A stretch of DNA of 64,000 bases from CAZICM01 sp964537685 (GTDB lineage: Bacteria; Myxococcota_A; Polyangia; Polyangiales; Polyangiaceae): the NCBI GenBank assembly GCA_964537685.1, contig CAZICM010000030.1:49378-113377 (forward strand), in the 5' to 3' direction. Every line of letters begins with the position of its first letter. Within the stretch, counting starts at the first letter, position 1. Shown here one piece after another: positions 53,275-61,986 of this stretch. The translations under genes and the position numbers were made by a program. The notes beneath the pieces were generated by a model. That model was given only the letters and a program-made list of their open reading frames with translations. It was not told the origin of the DNA and made no database searches.

Positions 53275-54405
53275 TCAGCGGAGTTTCATCGAGGCCAAAG
53301 AAACCAAGGCTAAAAGCACCGCGATAATCCAAAAGCGCACGATAATTTTCGGCTCGGCCCAGCCTTTCTTTTCGTAATGATGGTGGATGGGAGCCATTAA
53401 AAAGACGCGCTTGCCGGTGAGCTTAAACGAGAGGACTTGGGTGATAACGCTGACGGATTCGATAAAGAATATTCCGCCGAGCAATATCGATAAAAATTCG
53501 TTTTTGGTAAAGACGGCGAGCATGCCCAGCCCGCCGCCCAGCGCGAGGGAGCCTACATCGCCCATAAAAACTTGGGCGGGATAGGTGTTGTACCAAAGAA
53601 AGCCTACGCCCGCGCCGATAACGGAACCGCAGTAGACGGATAGCTCGCCCGCGGAAGCGATTTTGGGTATGTCGAGGTAGGTGGCGAGCGAGAAATTCGC
53701 AATGGTGGCGCCCGCGACATAGGCCCAAATTAAATAGGTGCCCGCGTTGATCATCACAGGGCCGATCGCGAGGCCATCGAGGCCATCGGTGAGATTGACC
53801 GCGTTGGATGTGGCGACGACGACGAAAAGGGCAAAGGGAACGTATACCCAAAGCGGCAATTCGATCGAGTGTTTGGAAAAAGCCATAAAAGGCAGCGCCA
53901 GGCGGGTTTTAATGGCGAGCCAGTCGGCGGGAATGTTGTTGGTGGCGACAAAGGTGTATCCAATGGCGGCTCCGCCGATTAACACTTGGCCAATGAGTTT
54001 GTAGCGGCCAGGCAATCCTCCAGGATGTTTGCGGGCAATTTTTAGGTAATCATCGAGATAGCCGATCACACCATAGCCAGCCGTGACGGCAGCGGTTGCC
54101 AATACAAAAGGATTGCGCAAATCTGCCCATAATATGGTGGGCAAAAGCAATGAGAGTAAAATAAGAGCACCGCCCATCGTGGGTGTGCCGGCCTTGGCGA
54201 GATGGGTTGCGGGGCCTTCTTTTCGGACGACTTGACCGATTTGTTTGCGGCGCAGCTCGCGGATAAACCAGGGCGCGAGCATAAACGAGAGCACCATGGC
54301 GGTGATGGTGGCCATGATGGTGCGCAAGGGGATGTAGCGCAGAACGTTTAGCCAGCTCAGCCAACTGTAGTGGAACTTCAAGGGGTAGAAGAGCTCGTAG
54401 ATCAA
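53275..54405 (-). CDS. mraY: phospho-MurNAc-pentapeptide transferase MraY
   Basis: MraY makes lipid I from UDP-MurNAc-pentapeptide and undecaprenyl phosphate. The 376-residue membrane protein has about ten helices, the catalytic loop GYLDDYLKIARK, the motif NLTDGLDGLA and FMGDVGSLALGG, and the C-terminal HHHYEKKGW. The start is a TTG that gives the family-typical IYELFYPL; it overlaps the murF stop (TTGA). Confidence 0.98.
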   Translation of the reverse strand: MIYELFYPLKFHYSWLSWLNVLRYIPLRTIMATITAMVLSFMLAPWFIRELRRKQIGQVVRKEGPATHLAKAGTPTMGGALILLSLLLPTILWADLRNPFVLATAAVTAGYGVIGYLDDYLKIARKHPGGLPGRYKLIGQVLIGGAAIGYTFVATNNIPADWLAIKTRLALPFMAFSKHSIELPLWVYVPFALFVVVATSNAVNLTDGLDGLAIGPVMINAGTYLIWAYVAGATIANFSLATYLDIPKIASAGELSVYCGSVIGAGVGFLWYNTYPAQVFMGDVGSLALGGGLGMLAVFTKNEFLSILLGGIFFIESVSVITQVLSFKLTGKRVFLMAPIHHHYEKKGWAEPKIIVRFWIIAVLLALVSLASMKLR

Positions 54406-55940
54406 GGTGCGGCTTCCTCTTGTGGAACTCTTGAGGTTTGGGCGTTATTGCTATGATTTTGCGTTGAATTTTCGGGCCTTGAACGGGCGATGCGAAGGGC
54501 TTTGGCGACTTGTTCGGTGGCGATGGAGCGCGAGCCTTTCACCAGTACGACATCGCCCGGCTGAACGAGGCGAAGCAAAAGGTCGGACGCGGCCTTGGCG
54601 TTTTCGCAGAAATAGGCTTCTTTTCCCGATGTTTTAAGCTGTTCGGCGATCATGGCCGCATCGCCTGAGACGGCGATCGCATAGGAAGCGCCGCTGTATA
54701 AGGCCGCTTGGGCGACGCGTTCATGGCCTGCTCGGCTTTCGGCGCCGAGTTCGCGCATTTCGCCGAGCACGAGTCCAAGCCTTCGTTTGCCGGCAGAGGC
54801 AATCTCTGCGGCGGCCCGGATGCTGGCGGCGCTGGAGGCCGGATTGGCGTTGTAGCTGTCGTCGATGAGCAGTGTGCCGTCGGCAAGCTCGCTGGGAACA
54901 AGGCGGCCGGCACCCGCGCCCACTTCGGCGTGCTGAAAGGCTAGGCTTGCTTCCTGCGATGAAATGGCCGAGCCAGTCACGATTTCCGCGGCGAGCAGGG
55001 CGGCCGCGCAAGCCAGTGCTCCGGCTTCACCCAAGAGAGGCGTCGTGCATTCGATATGCCGCGCCGAGTCCGCGTCCGAGCGTTCGATATGCAGCGTTTG
55101 CTGCGTTAGTCCAAGCAGAGAGCGGCTTTTTACGCGAGCCTGGGTGCCCTGCTGAAACCCATAGAGATATCGGTGAATTGCGGGTGAGCTTTGAAGCTGT
55201 GCCGGAACCAGCGGGCTTTCGGCGTTGCCAATCGCGTGGCCATGAGGAGGAAGTGCCCTCAACAGCGCGCCCTTTTCATGAGCGACGCCTTCCAGCGAAC
55301 CCAATCCTTGGGTGTGAGCCGCATCGATGAGCGTGAGAATGCCGATATCCGGCTCGGCGATCGAAGCCAGCGTTTCAATTTCGCCCGGCGCATTGGTGGC
55401 GATTTCGACAATGGCAACGTGGTGCTGGGGCAATAGGCCAAAGAGCACCATGGGCATTCCGATTAAATTGTTTAAATTGCCGGCTGTCGTGTGGACTTCG
55501 CCGGGTTTCAGGTCATGCAGAAGTGCGGCAAGAGCGACGCGGGTGGTTGTTTTTCCTGCGGAACCGGTAATGCAAATCAATCGATTCGCCTTGGAAAGGG
55601 CTTTCCATTTGCGGGCATGGGCGCGGGCCAAATCGCCCAAGGCTTGAACGGTATTGGGTACCTGAATAAGCGTTAATCCAGAAACAGGCTGGCAGGGCTT
55701 TTCAATGAGGGCCGCTTTTGCTCCAGCGCTTAAGGCCGCGCCCAAATGTTCATGCCCATCGAATTGGCTACCAGAAATAGCAACAAATAATGCTCCCGGA
55801 TCGAGAGAGCGGGTATCGGTGGAAATGCCTTCAATACCGCTACAGGGGGAATCACCGGATGGAACCAGCGTGCCCCCCGTAAGGTTCAATATCTCGTCCA
55901 GCGAAAAGAGCGCTCGGTTTTTAGGGATAGGCGTGGCCAT
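54402..55940 (-). CDS. murF: UDP-MurNAc-tripeptide D-Ala-D-Ala ligase MurF
   Basis: MurF adds the D-Ala-D-Ala dipeptide to the precursor. The 512-residue product has the ATP loop GSAGKTTTR, the VEIATNAPGEIETLA segment, and DDSYNANPAS in the third domain. It is longer than E. coli MurF, mostly through an extended C-terminus. It starts 9 bases after the murE stop. Confidence 0.97.
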   Translation of the reverse strand: MATPIPKNRALFSLDEILNLTGGTLVPSGDSPCSGIEGISTDTRSLDPGALFVAISGSQFDGHEHLGAALSAGAKAALIEKPCQPVSGLTLIQVPNTVQALGDLARAHARKWKALSKANRLICITGSAGKTTTRVALAALLHDLKPGEVHTTAGNLNNLIGMPMVLFGLLPQHHVAIVEIATNAPGEIETLASIAEPDIGILTLIDAAHTQGLGSLEGVAHEKGALLRALPPHGHAIGNAESPLVPAQLQSSPAIHRYLYGFQQGTQARVKSRSLLGLTQQTLHIERSDADSARHIECTTPLLGEAGALACAAALLAAEIVTGSAISSQEASLAFQHAEVGAGAGRLVPSELADGTLLIDDSYNANPASSAASIRAAAEIASAGKRRLGLVLGEMRELGAESRAGHERVAQAALYSGASYAIAVSGDAAMIAEQLKTSGKEAYFCENAKAASDLLLRLVQPGDVVLVKGSRSIATEQVAKALRIARSRPENSTQNHSNNAQTSRVPQEEAAP

Positions 55941-55949
55941 GGACCTGGA

Positions 55950-57602
55950 CTAGACCTTTTGTGGGGCATGGGGTTGAGACTTCGGACCTCGTCTTTTTTC
56001 AAGTGCAAGCCGGGCCTGTTCTCGGTCATCAAACGCATAGGTATGAGCGCCGATGATTTGATAAGGTTCATGCCCCTTGCCCGCGATGAGCACGATATCC
56101 CCGGGCTTTGCCGATAAAATGGCTTCTTCTATGGCCTTGGCTCTATCGAGTTCAAGAATAACTTGAGCTTTGGTTCCCTGCAAACCGGGCAAAATCGCCT
56201 GGGCAATGGCCATCGGGTCTTCGCTTCGGGGATTATCGTTGGTCACAAAGGCAATATCGGCCCTATCTCCGACGGCTCGTCCCATCAGCGGTCTTTTTAG
56301 CGGATCGCGATCGCCACCGCAGCCAAATACGCATAGAAGCCGGCCATCGCCCAGACCGCGCACGCTTTCCAATACCCGGATCAAGGCATCGGGGGAATGC
56401 GCATAGTCGACCAATACGGCAACATCGTCGGAACCCGGTAGATCACAGCGTTCCAGGCGTCCCGGAACCGTGATCGGAGCGGAAAGTGCCAATGCGGCTT
56501 CATTGAGATCGAGATCCAATAACCAAGCGGCCGAAAGCGCGGTCAGCAGATTGGCAACATTGTGCGCGCCCACGAGCAGCGATTGAATTTGAACTTCGCC
56601 CGCAGGCGTGTGAACCCGCATCGAAATGCCTGAATGCGCGTGGTTTAGCTCGATGGGGGCAAAATTTGCAATGCCCTTCAGATGGGCTTCCGGCCTTGAA
56701 GAAAAACATGAAAGGCGTGTGATAGATGCATTGGAACACCATTCAATATCGGCATCGTCATTCGAGGCTCCGCTATAGGCCAGTTTTTCCGCCAAGCGCT
56801 TTCCAAAGGGATCGTCCACATTGATGGTTGCCCGTTCGGTGCAAAGTTCAGTAAAAAGCCTTTCCTTTGCGGCCGCATAGGCATCCATGGTGCCATGATA
56901 ATCCAGGTGATCTTGGGTGAGGTTGGTAAAAGCGGCGGCTTTAAAGTGCGTCGCTTCAACCCTGGCGGCGGCCAGCGCAATCGAAGACACTTCCATAACC
57001 AGATGCGTCGCGCCCCGAAGAACCATGCCTGCGGCAATGCGGGATAATTCATCGGCTTCGGGGCTGGTATGAGAAGCGGGCAGAATCATGTCCCCAAAGC
57101 GATAGCCCAGCGTTCCAACAATACCAGCCTTGCCCCCACATCCATTGATACAGGCTTGAAGCAAGTGAGTGGTGGTGGTCTTGCCATTGGTGCCCGTTAT
57201 GCCAATGACCGAAAGAGCCCGCGTAGGATGGCCATAAACGCTTTCCGCCGCAAATGCCAAGGCTTTGGGCACATCGGCCACTTCGATGCGGGCCGCTCCA
57301 CAGGTGTCCGCTCGGCTCCCCTGCTGTAGCAATACGGCTTCGGCTCCCCTGTTTTGAACGGCCGTCTCGATAAAACGCTCGCCGTGCTCTTTTTGGCCTG
57401 CCCGCGCGACAAACAAGTCGCCTGGAGAAATCCGGCGCGAGTCATGATGAACGCCGCGGATGGGAAGGGTCGGATCGCCTGAAATCAAATGGGCGCCCGG
57501 AATTTCCCGAACCAAATCGCCCAATAAAATAGGCTTTTCCCTTAAACCGACCTTGGTCTCTGTTTCGCCCCCATGCGGCCTGGGATTTGACGCGGGATTC
57601 AT
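55950..57602 (-). CDS. murE: UDP-MurNAc-L-Ala-D-Glu:meso-DAP ligase MurE
   Basis: MurE adds the third amino acid of the stem peptide. The 550-residue product has ITGTNGKTTTTHLLQ, NLTQDHLDYHGTM and the specificity motif DNPRSEDP. DNPR is the signature for meso-diaminopimelate rather than lysine, so the wall is of the DAP type. Its start overlaps the ftsI stop as ATGA. Confidence 0.98.
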   Translation of the reverse strand: MNPASNPRPHGGETETKVGLREKPILLGDLVREIPGAHLISGDPTLPIRGVHHDSRRISPGDLFVARAGQKEHGERFIETAVQNRGAEAVLLQQGSRADTCGAARIEVADVPKALAFAAESVYGHPTRALSVIGITGTNGKTTTTHLLQACINGCGGKAGIVGTLGYRFGDMILPASHTSPEADELSRIAAGMVLRGATHLVMEVSSIALAAARVEATHFKAAAFTNLTQDHLDYHGTMDAYAAAKERLFTELCTERATINVDDPFGKRLAEKLAYSGASNDDADIEWCSNASITRLSCFSSRPEAHLKGIANFAPIELNHAHSGISMRVHTPAGEVQIQSLLVGAHNVANLLTALSAAWLLDLDLNEAALALSAPITVPGRLERCDLPGSDDVAVLVDYAHSPDALIRVLESVRGLGDGRLLCVFGCGGDRDPLKRPLMGRAVGDRADIAFVTNDNPRSEDPMAIAQAILPGLQGTKAQVILELDRAKAIEEAILSAKPGDIVLIAGKGHEPYQIIGAHTYAFDDREQARLALEKRRGPKSQPHAPQKV

Positions 57603-59686
57603 GTCGGAGGCTCAAACACAAGCTTTACGCTTGCGCCTTTCGGAAGTACGCTCCCCGCCGGAGGCTCTTGGCGCGAGAGGCGCCCCGTTCCTTCCACAGT
57701 GGGGGCAAGACCTAGACCAACCGTGGTTTTAATCGCCTCGCGCGCGGGAAACCCAGCCATATCAGGCATGCGCACTTCGCCCGCCTTCAGCGGAGCGGAA
57801 GGCGTAACCACGGCCTGAACCGGAGCCTGAGCCGCCTTGATTTCACCCAGGACTTGATAGGTATTGGTGGCAGGATCGCCATCCTTGGCCCTCTCCGACA
57901 CTTCGGATAGTTTTACAGGCAAATTACCCCGAGGCATCACCCCCAGATAGCGAAGCGCCATTTCGCCGACCCGCCTAAACACAGGTGCCGCAACGCTTCC
58001 GCCCGCATACATGCCGCCCATGGGCTCATCCAGCACAACCGCAATGGCCACCCTGGGCTTCTCGGCCGGCACAAAGCCTACAAACGAAGCCACATAATGG
58101 GTATCGGTATATTTGCCCGTGGCGGGATCGATCTTCTGCGCCGTCGCGGTCTTGCCCGCCACCTTAAAGCCCGGAATGGCCGCCTCCACGCCCGTTCCCT
58201 CGCCTTCCGTGACGCTGACCAGCATTTCGGACATCATCTTTGAAATATGCGCCGGAATCGCCTCGCGCCTTACGTTGACAGCGCTTTCCGTCAGGGTTAT
58301 TCCAGTCCCATCTGTCACCCGCTTCAATAAAATGGGCTCCAAGAGCTTGCCCCCATTGGCCACTGCGGTCATTGCCATCGCAAGCTGAAGGGCTGTCACG
58401 CTGATGCCCTGACCGAAGGAAGCCGATGCCGTTTCCACTTGCACCCAAGGCCGAGCTCTGGGCCTCAGCACACCCATGGATTCACCTGGAACGGGAATAC
58501 CCGTGGTATCTCCGAAACCAAAGCGTCTTAAGCCTTCGTATAGCTTGGATTCGCCTAGCCCAAGAGCGATTTTGGCCGTGCCGATATTCGAGGATACACT
58601 GAGAATCTGCGTCGGGGTCAGCCATTTATTGACATGGGTATCGTGAATAATGATATTATCAATCGCCATATGCCCGGCTTCGCAATAAATGGAGGCCGTG
58701 GGCGCCACCGATTTATGCGCCAGCGCCGTGGCAATCGCAAATACCTTCATCGTCGAACCAGGCTCAAATCTATCGACCACACAGCGGTTTCTGCGCTGAT
58801 CGGGCGTGCTCTCCGAATAATCATTTGGATTGTATCCGGGCCCGCTCGCCATCGCGAGAACTTCTCCGGTGCTGGGCTCTACGACCACAATGGAGCCGCC
58901 GATGGCTTCATAGGTTTTAATGGCGCTTTCCAGCTCGCGCTCCGCCGTAAACTGTATGCCTTTATCGATGGTTAGATAAATGTTATGTCCCGCAAGCGCT
59001 TGATCGTTATCCATTCCCTGCGAGAAAATAAGCCTTCCCGAGCGATCGCGCAGGCCCCGCACTTCCGATGCCCGGCCTTTGAGATGCGGCTCCAGCGATA
59101 GCTCTAAACCTTCCTTGCCTTCTCCATCGGGCGATACAAATCCCAACAGCGGGCCCGCAAGCTCGCGGTTTGGATAAAAACGCCGGCCTTCCCCTTCTAT
59201 CGTCAGGCCCCGTATAGGATAGCGCTGCGATTTGTCCGACAGCGCCCTCACCTTGGCCACTTCATCTTCGGAAACACGCCGCTTTAGCCAAACAAATCGC
59301 CGCTTTCGGCCAATCTTTTCAACCACTTCCTCAACAGGCAAATTCACCGCTTCGGCAATGCGCTCGGCATAACCGCGCATACGCATCGAAACATATTTGT
59401 CTTCAATGCCGCGCATCATTTCAACGGCATCCATCGATATGCTGGGAACTTCCACGCTCTCCGCGAGAGGCGCCCCATTTCTATCGTAAATTGTCCCGCG
59501 CTTGGGCTGGATATGAAGCCGCCGCTGCCGCTGCCTTTCGGCCAATTCATACCATTTATCGCCGTCTTCGACCTCGATATTGTAAGCGCCCGATATAACG
59601 GCACCCAATCCAAGGCCCATTACGCCACATAATACACCCATCCGGATTCGAATCCACCGGGCCCGCTTGGGATCTAGGTTTTTCAT
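57599..59686 (-). CDS. ftsI: septal transpeptidase FtsI (PBP3) with PASTA domain
   Basis: FtsI crosslinks septal peptidoglycan. The 695-residue protein has an N-terminal transmembrane helix, a dimerisation/pedestal region, and the transpeptidase with GSTMKVF (SxxK), VSSNIG (SxN) and AGKTATAQK, where the usual KTG reads KTA. A C-terminal PASTA domain follows (about 630-693). PASTA domains bind peptidoglycan and are typical of SpoVD-like and some deltaproteobacterial FtsI proteins. ATGA overlaps occur at both ends. Confidence 0.96.
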   Translation of the reverse strand: MKNLDPKRARWIRIRMGVLCGVMGLGLGAVISGAYNIEVEDGDKWYELAERQRQRRLHIQPKRGTIYDRNGAPLAESVEVPSISMDAVEMMRGIEDKYVSMRMRGYAERIAEAVNLPVEEVVEKIGRKRRFVWLKRRVSEDEVAKVRALSDKSQRYPIRGLTIEGEGRRFYPNRELAGPLLGFVSPDGEGKEGLELSLEPHLKGRASEVRGLRDRSGRLIFSQGMDNDQALAGHNIYLTIDKGIQFTAERELESAIKTYEAIGGSIVVVEPSTGEVLAMASGPGYNPNDYSESTPDQRRNRCVVDRFEPGSTMKVFAIATALAHKSVAPTASIYCEAGHMAIDNIIIHDTHVNKWLTPTQILSVSSNIGTAKIALGLGESKLYEGLRRFGFGDTTGIPVPGESMGVLRPRARPWVQVETASASFGQGISVTALQLAMAMTAVANGGKLLEPILLKRVTDGTGITLTESAVNVRREAIPAHISKMMSEMLVSVTEGEGTGVEAAIPGFKVAGKTATAQKIDPATGKYTDTHYVASFVGFVPAEKPRVAIAVVLDEPMGGMYAGGSVAAPVFRRVGEMALRYLGVMPRGNLPVKLSEVSERAKDGDPATNTYQVLGEIKAAQAPVQAVVTPSAPLKAGEVRMPDMAGFPAREAIKTTVGLGLAPTVEGTGRLSRQEPPAGSVLPKGASVKLVFEPPT

Positions 59687-60192
59687 TGAGCCGCTCCTCC
59701 TTCTTCAGGCTGCCCGCTCTCTTCTTCGGGAAGTGCAGGCGGGGGCAATACGGTGGTTGTGTCGTCCACCACCGGAATTTCAGGCGCGGGATTCGCCGAT
59801 TCAGGTTCTGCCGCTTTGGCTTGTGCAGATGCGCCCTGATCCTTGTTCATGACCCGCCCCATCGCCGCTTCAGCTCCAGCCGCCGAACGCTCGGCTTCCG
59901 CTTCCGGCGACGGCCAAAAACTTCGAATCGTGATCACGCGCTCGGGAGGCGGAGGTGTCATCCCCAACAGCGTCCGCGCCACCATCTCCACCCGCGCCGG
60001 AGTCTCATAGCTCGCGGCCTCGAGCGATAGCACCCGCTTCATTTCGCGCAGCCTTGCCTGTTCGGCCCGCGCCCGCCCCAATTTGTAGCCCAGGTCCACC
60101 GTCTTTCCGCGCAGCGCCAAATGCACAACAAAGGCTGCCACCGCGGCAATCACCGCCAGAGACCACAGCATTAAAAATGGCCGTTGTTTCAT
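59683..60192 (-). CDS. ftsL: cell division protein FtsL
   Basis: FtsL is a small divisome protein. The 169-residue product has one transmembrane helix (about residues 8-28), then a coiled-coil segment with DLGYKLGRARAEQARLREM, and an unusually long Pro/Glu-rich tail. The identity rests on topology plus position between rsmH and ftsI, both of which it overlaps by 4 bases. Confidence 0.88.
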   Translation of the reverse strand: MKQRPFLMLWSLAVIAAVAAFVVHLALRGKTVDLGYKLGRARAEQARLREMKRVLSLEAASYETPARVEMVARTLLGMTPPPPERVITIRSFWPSPEAEAERSAAGAEAAMGRVMNKDQGASAQAKAAEPESANPAPEIPVVDDTTTVLPPPALPEEESGQPEEGGAAQ

Positions 60193-61220
60193 GATGCAAT
60201 CTCCTCCGAGTCGCTGTCGTCTGATTCGCCGTCGCCCTCATCATCGAAGCCGCTCCCGCTGCCTTCGCCTTCCACAGGCGCGGCCCGCATCGCAGCCCTC
60301 AGCTTGGCGCTTCTCGCACGGGGATTTTCGGCGATCTCGGCATCGCCGGGCACGACCGGCTTCTTGGTGAGCAACTGAAGCTCTCCCCGCGCGCGGCCTT
60401 CCCGGAATGCCTGTTTCACAAGCCGATCCTCGAGCGAGTGAAATGAAATCACCACCATCACTCCATGCGGCGCGAGTCTCTTGAGCCCCACACCGAGCAG
60501 CGTTGAAAGCTCGTCCAGTTCACCGTTCACCAGAATGCGCAGCGCTTGAAAGGTGCGCGTCGCCGGATCCACACCGCCCACCCGCGCAGGCCCCACCGCT
60601 CTCACCACCGCCCGCCGCAAATCCAGCGTCGTATGAAGCTCATTCGCAAGCCTCGCCTGCTTAATGCAGCGCGAAACCCGCCTCGATCGCCGCTCCTCGC
60701 CAAAGCGGTACAGCACATTCGCGAGCTCCTCATCCGACAGCTCATCGATCCAATCGAGCGCCGTTTTGCCCGAGCGCGTATCCATGCGCATATCGAGCGG
60801 CCCCTCAAATCGAAAGCTCATCCCTCGCGCCGCGTCATCGAGCTGCATCGAGCTCAAGCCCACATCGGCGATCAATCCATCCACAAGCCCGATGCCATGC
60901 GCATCCAGGTGATGCTCGAGCTCAGAAAATTTGCCATGCGCAAAACCCATCCGATCACCGAAGCGGGCAAGCCTGTTCTGCGCCAAGGCAAGCGCCGTTT
61001 CATCGCGATCGATCCCAAGCACGCGCGCACCGCTCGAGGCGTTTAAAATAGCTTCTGCATGTCCACCCGCGCCCAGCGTCGCATCGACATACACACCGCC
61101 GTCTTTCACGTTTAAAAAACGCAGCGCCTCATCGAGCATCACGCTTTTATGAGGCACATCACGCTCTGCATCTCGTGCGGGCAAAGGCGCGGCCATCGCA
61201 TCAACACTCACGATATTCAT
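60189..61220 (-). CDS. rsmH: 16S rRNA m4C1402 methyltransferase RsmH
   Basis: RsmH methylates N4 of C1402 in 16S rRNA using SAM. The 343-residue product has HKSVMLDEALRFLN, the SAM motif VDATLGAGGHAEAIL, GLIADVGLSSMQLDD and the RTFQALRILVNGEL segment. A Ser/Asp/Glu-rich tail of about 35 residues follows. It overlaps mraZ and ftsL by 4 bases each. Confidence 0.98.
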   Translation of the reverse strand: MNIVSVDAMAAPLPARDAERDVPHKSVMLDEALRFLNVKDGGVYVDATLGAGGHAEAILNASSGARVLGIDRDETALALAQNRLARFGDRMGFAHGKFSELEHHLDAHGIGLVDGLIADVGLSSMQLDDAARGMSFRFEGPLDMRMDTRSGKTALDWIDELSDEELANVLYRFGEERRSRRVSRCIKQARLANELHTTLDLRRAVVRAVGPARVGGVDPATRTFQALRILVNGELDELSTLLGVGLKRLAPHGVMVVISFHSLEDRLVKQAFREGRARGELQLLTKKPVVPGDAEIAENPRARSAKLRAAMRAAPVEGEGSGSGFDDEGDGESDDSDSEEIAS

Positions 61221-61666
61221 AGGCGGAACTGCTCCGCGATAGCGGTTTTAAAGGCCAAAAGCTCGGCTTCGCTCATCTGCCCCGCGGCTTTAAAGCGCTC
61301 GCTCGACCAAAGCTCGGCCGTGCGGCCCATGCCCGCCCACAGCACGTCTTTGTGCAAGCCCGCATGCTCGCGAAGGTTGGGCGGAATCAGCACCCGGCCC
61401 GATTTATCGATCTCGCACTCAACGGCCGCCGACACATAACGCCTTCTGAAGGCCACGACATGCGGATCAAATTGAGGCAGCCCCGCGATTTTTTGTTCGA
61501 GCTCCTCCCACACCCGCATGGGAAGCACATCAATGCACGCATCAAACAAGTTTGGCGTCACGATCAGCCTTGTTTCTCCGGCTCCCAACGCATCGCGAAA
61601 ACGCGCAGGGATGCTGGTGCGCCCCTTAGCGTCGATGGCGTGCTCGAAATGACCGCGAAACATCAT
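61217..61666 (-). CDS. mraZ: transcription regulator MraZ
   Basis: MraZ is a ring-forming AbrB-fold DNA-binding protein that represses its own dcw operon in E. coli. The 149-residue product has two copies of the fold: FRGHFEHAIDAKGRTSIPARF and CEIDKSGRVLIPPNLREHAGL. Two adjacent ATG codons (61666 and 61663) are candidates; a longer reading from 61702 would run into the proposed operator. No strong Shine-Dalgarno sequence is present. It is the first gene of the cluster. Confidence 0.96.
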   Translation of the reverse strand: MMFRGHFEHAIDAKGRTSIPARFRDALGAGETRLIVTPNLFDACIDVLPMRVWEELEQKIAGLPQFDPHVVAFRRRYVSAAVECEIDKSGRVLIPPNLREHAGLHKDVLWAGMGRTAELWSSERFKAAGQMSEAELLAFKTAIAEQFRL

Positions 61667-61720
61667 GCGCACTCGTGTCCGGTGAAGGGCATCGGGCAAC
61701 AACCGCCAAATGGGCTGTCA

Positions 61721-61750
61721 TGGCAACTTCTGCCACTTTCTGCCACTGAG
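61721..61750 (-). promoter_or_regulatory. candidate MraZ operator: three 10-bp repeats
   Basis: Reading the plus strand, TGGCAACTTC, TGCCACTTTC and TGCCACTGAG follow one another exactly every 10 bases. Known MraZ sites are short G-rich repeats at 10-base spacing just after the dcw promoter. These repeats lie between the proposed -10 element and the mraZ start, as expected for autoregulation. Confidence 0.6.
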
Positions 61751-61755
61751 CGGCC

Positions 61756-61784
61756 ACCCTAAAGAGGGCCGCCGCGCATGTCAA
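61756..61784 (-). promoter_or_regulatory. candidate sigma70-type promoter of the dcw cluster
   Basis: On the minus strand TTGACA (61784-61779) is a perfect -35 element. After a 17-base spacer comes TAGGGT (61761-61756), which keeps the key T, A and final T of a -10 element. Transcription would begin near 61749, about 80 bases before the mraZ ATG. Confidence 0.65.
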
Positions 61785-61788
61785 CTCT

Positions 61789-61814
61789 TTGGCCAATTTC
61801 ATTTTATTGGCCAA
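61789..61814. promoter_or_regulatory. two TTGGCCAA palindromes upstream of the dcw promoter
   Basis: The 8-base palindrome TTGGCCAA occurs at 61789-61796 and again at 61807-61814, with centres 18 bases apart. The first lies 4 bases upstream of the -35 element. The pair fits a dimer-binding activator or repressor site serving the dcw cluster or the divergent acyltransferase gene. Confidence 0.45.
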
Positions 61815-61986
61815 CAAAACGGCTTTATTTTTTGGCAGGTCCTTCGTCCGGCCTGAAACACGGCCGATCAAAAATTTGGACATTTCCATGGACTTAGGCA
61901 TCAGAATCAAAGCACCTTCACAGCGCTTGAAAGAAACTCGAAAACCGTTGAGCTTTCGCATCCAAACGCATCGCACTCACTAGGAT

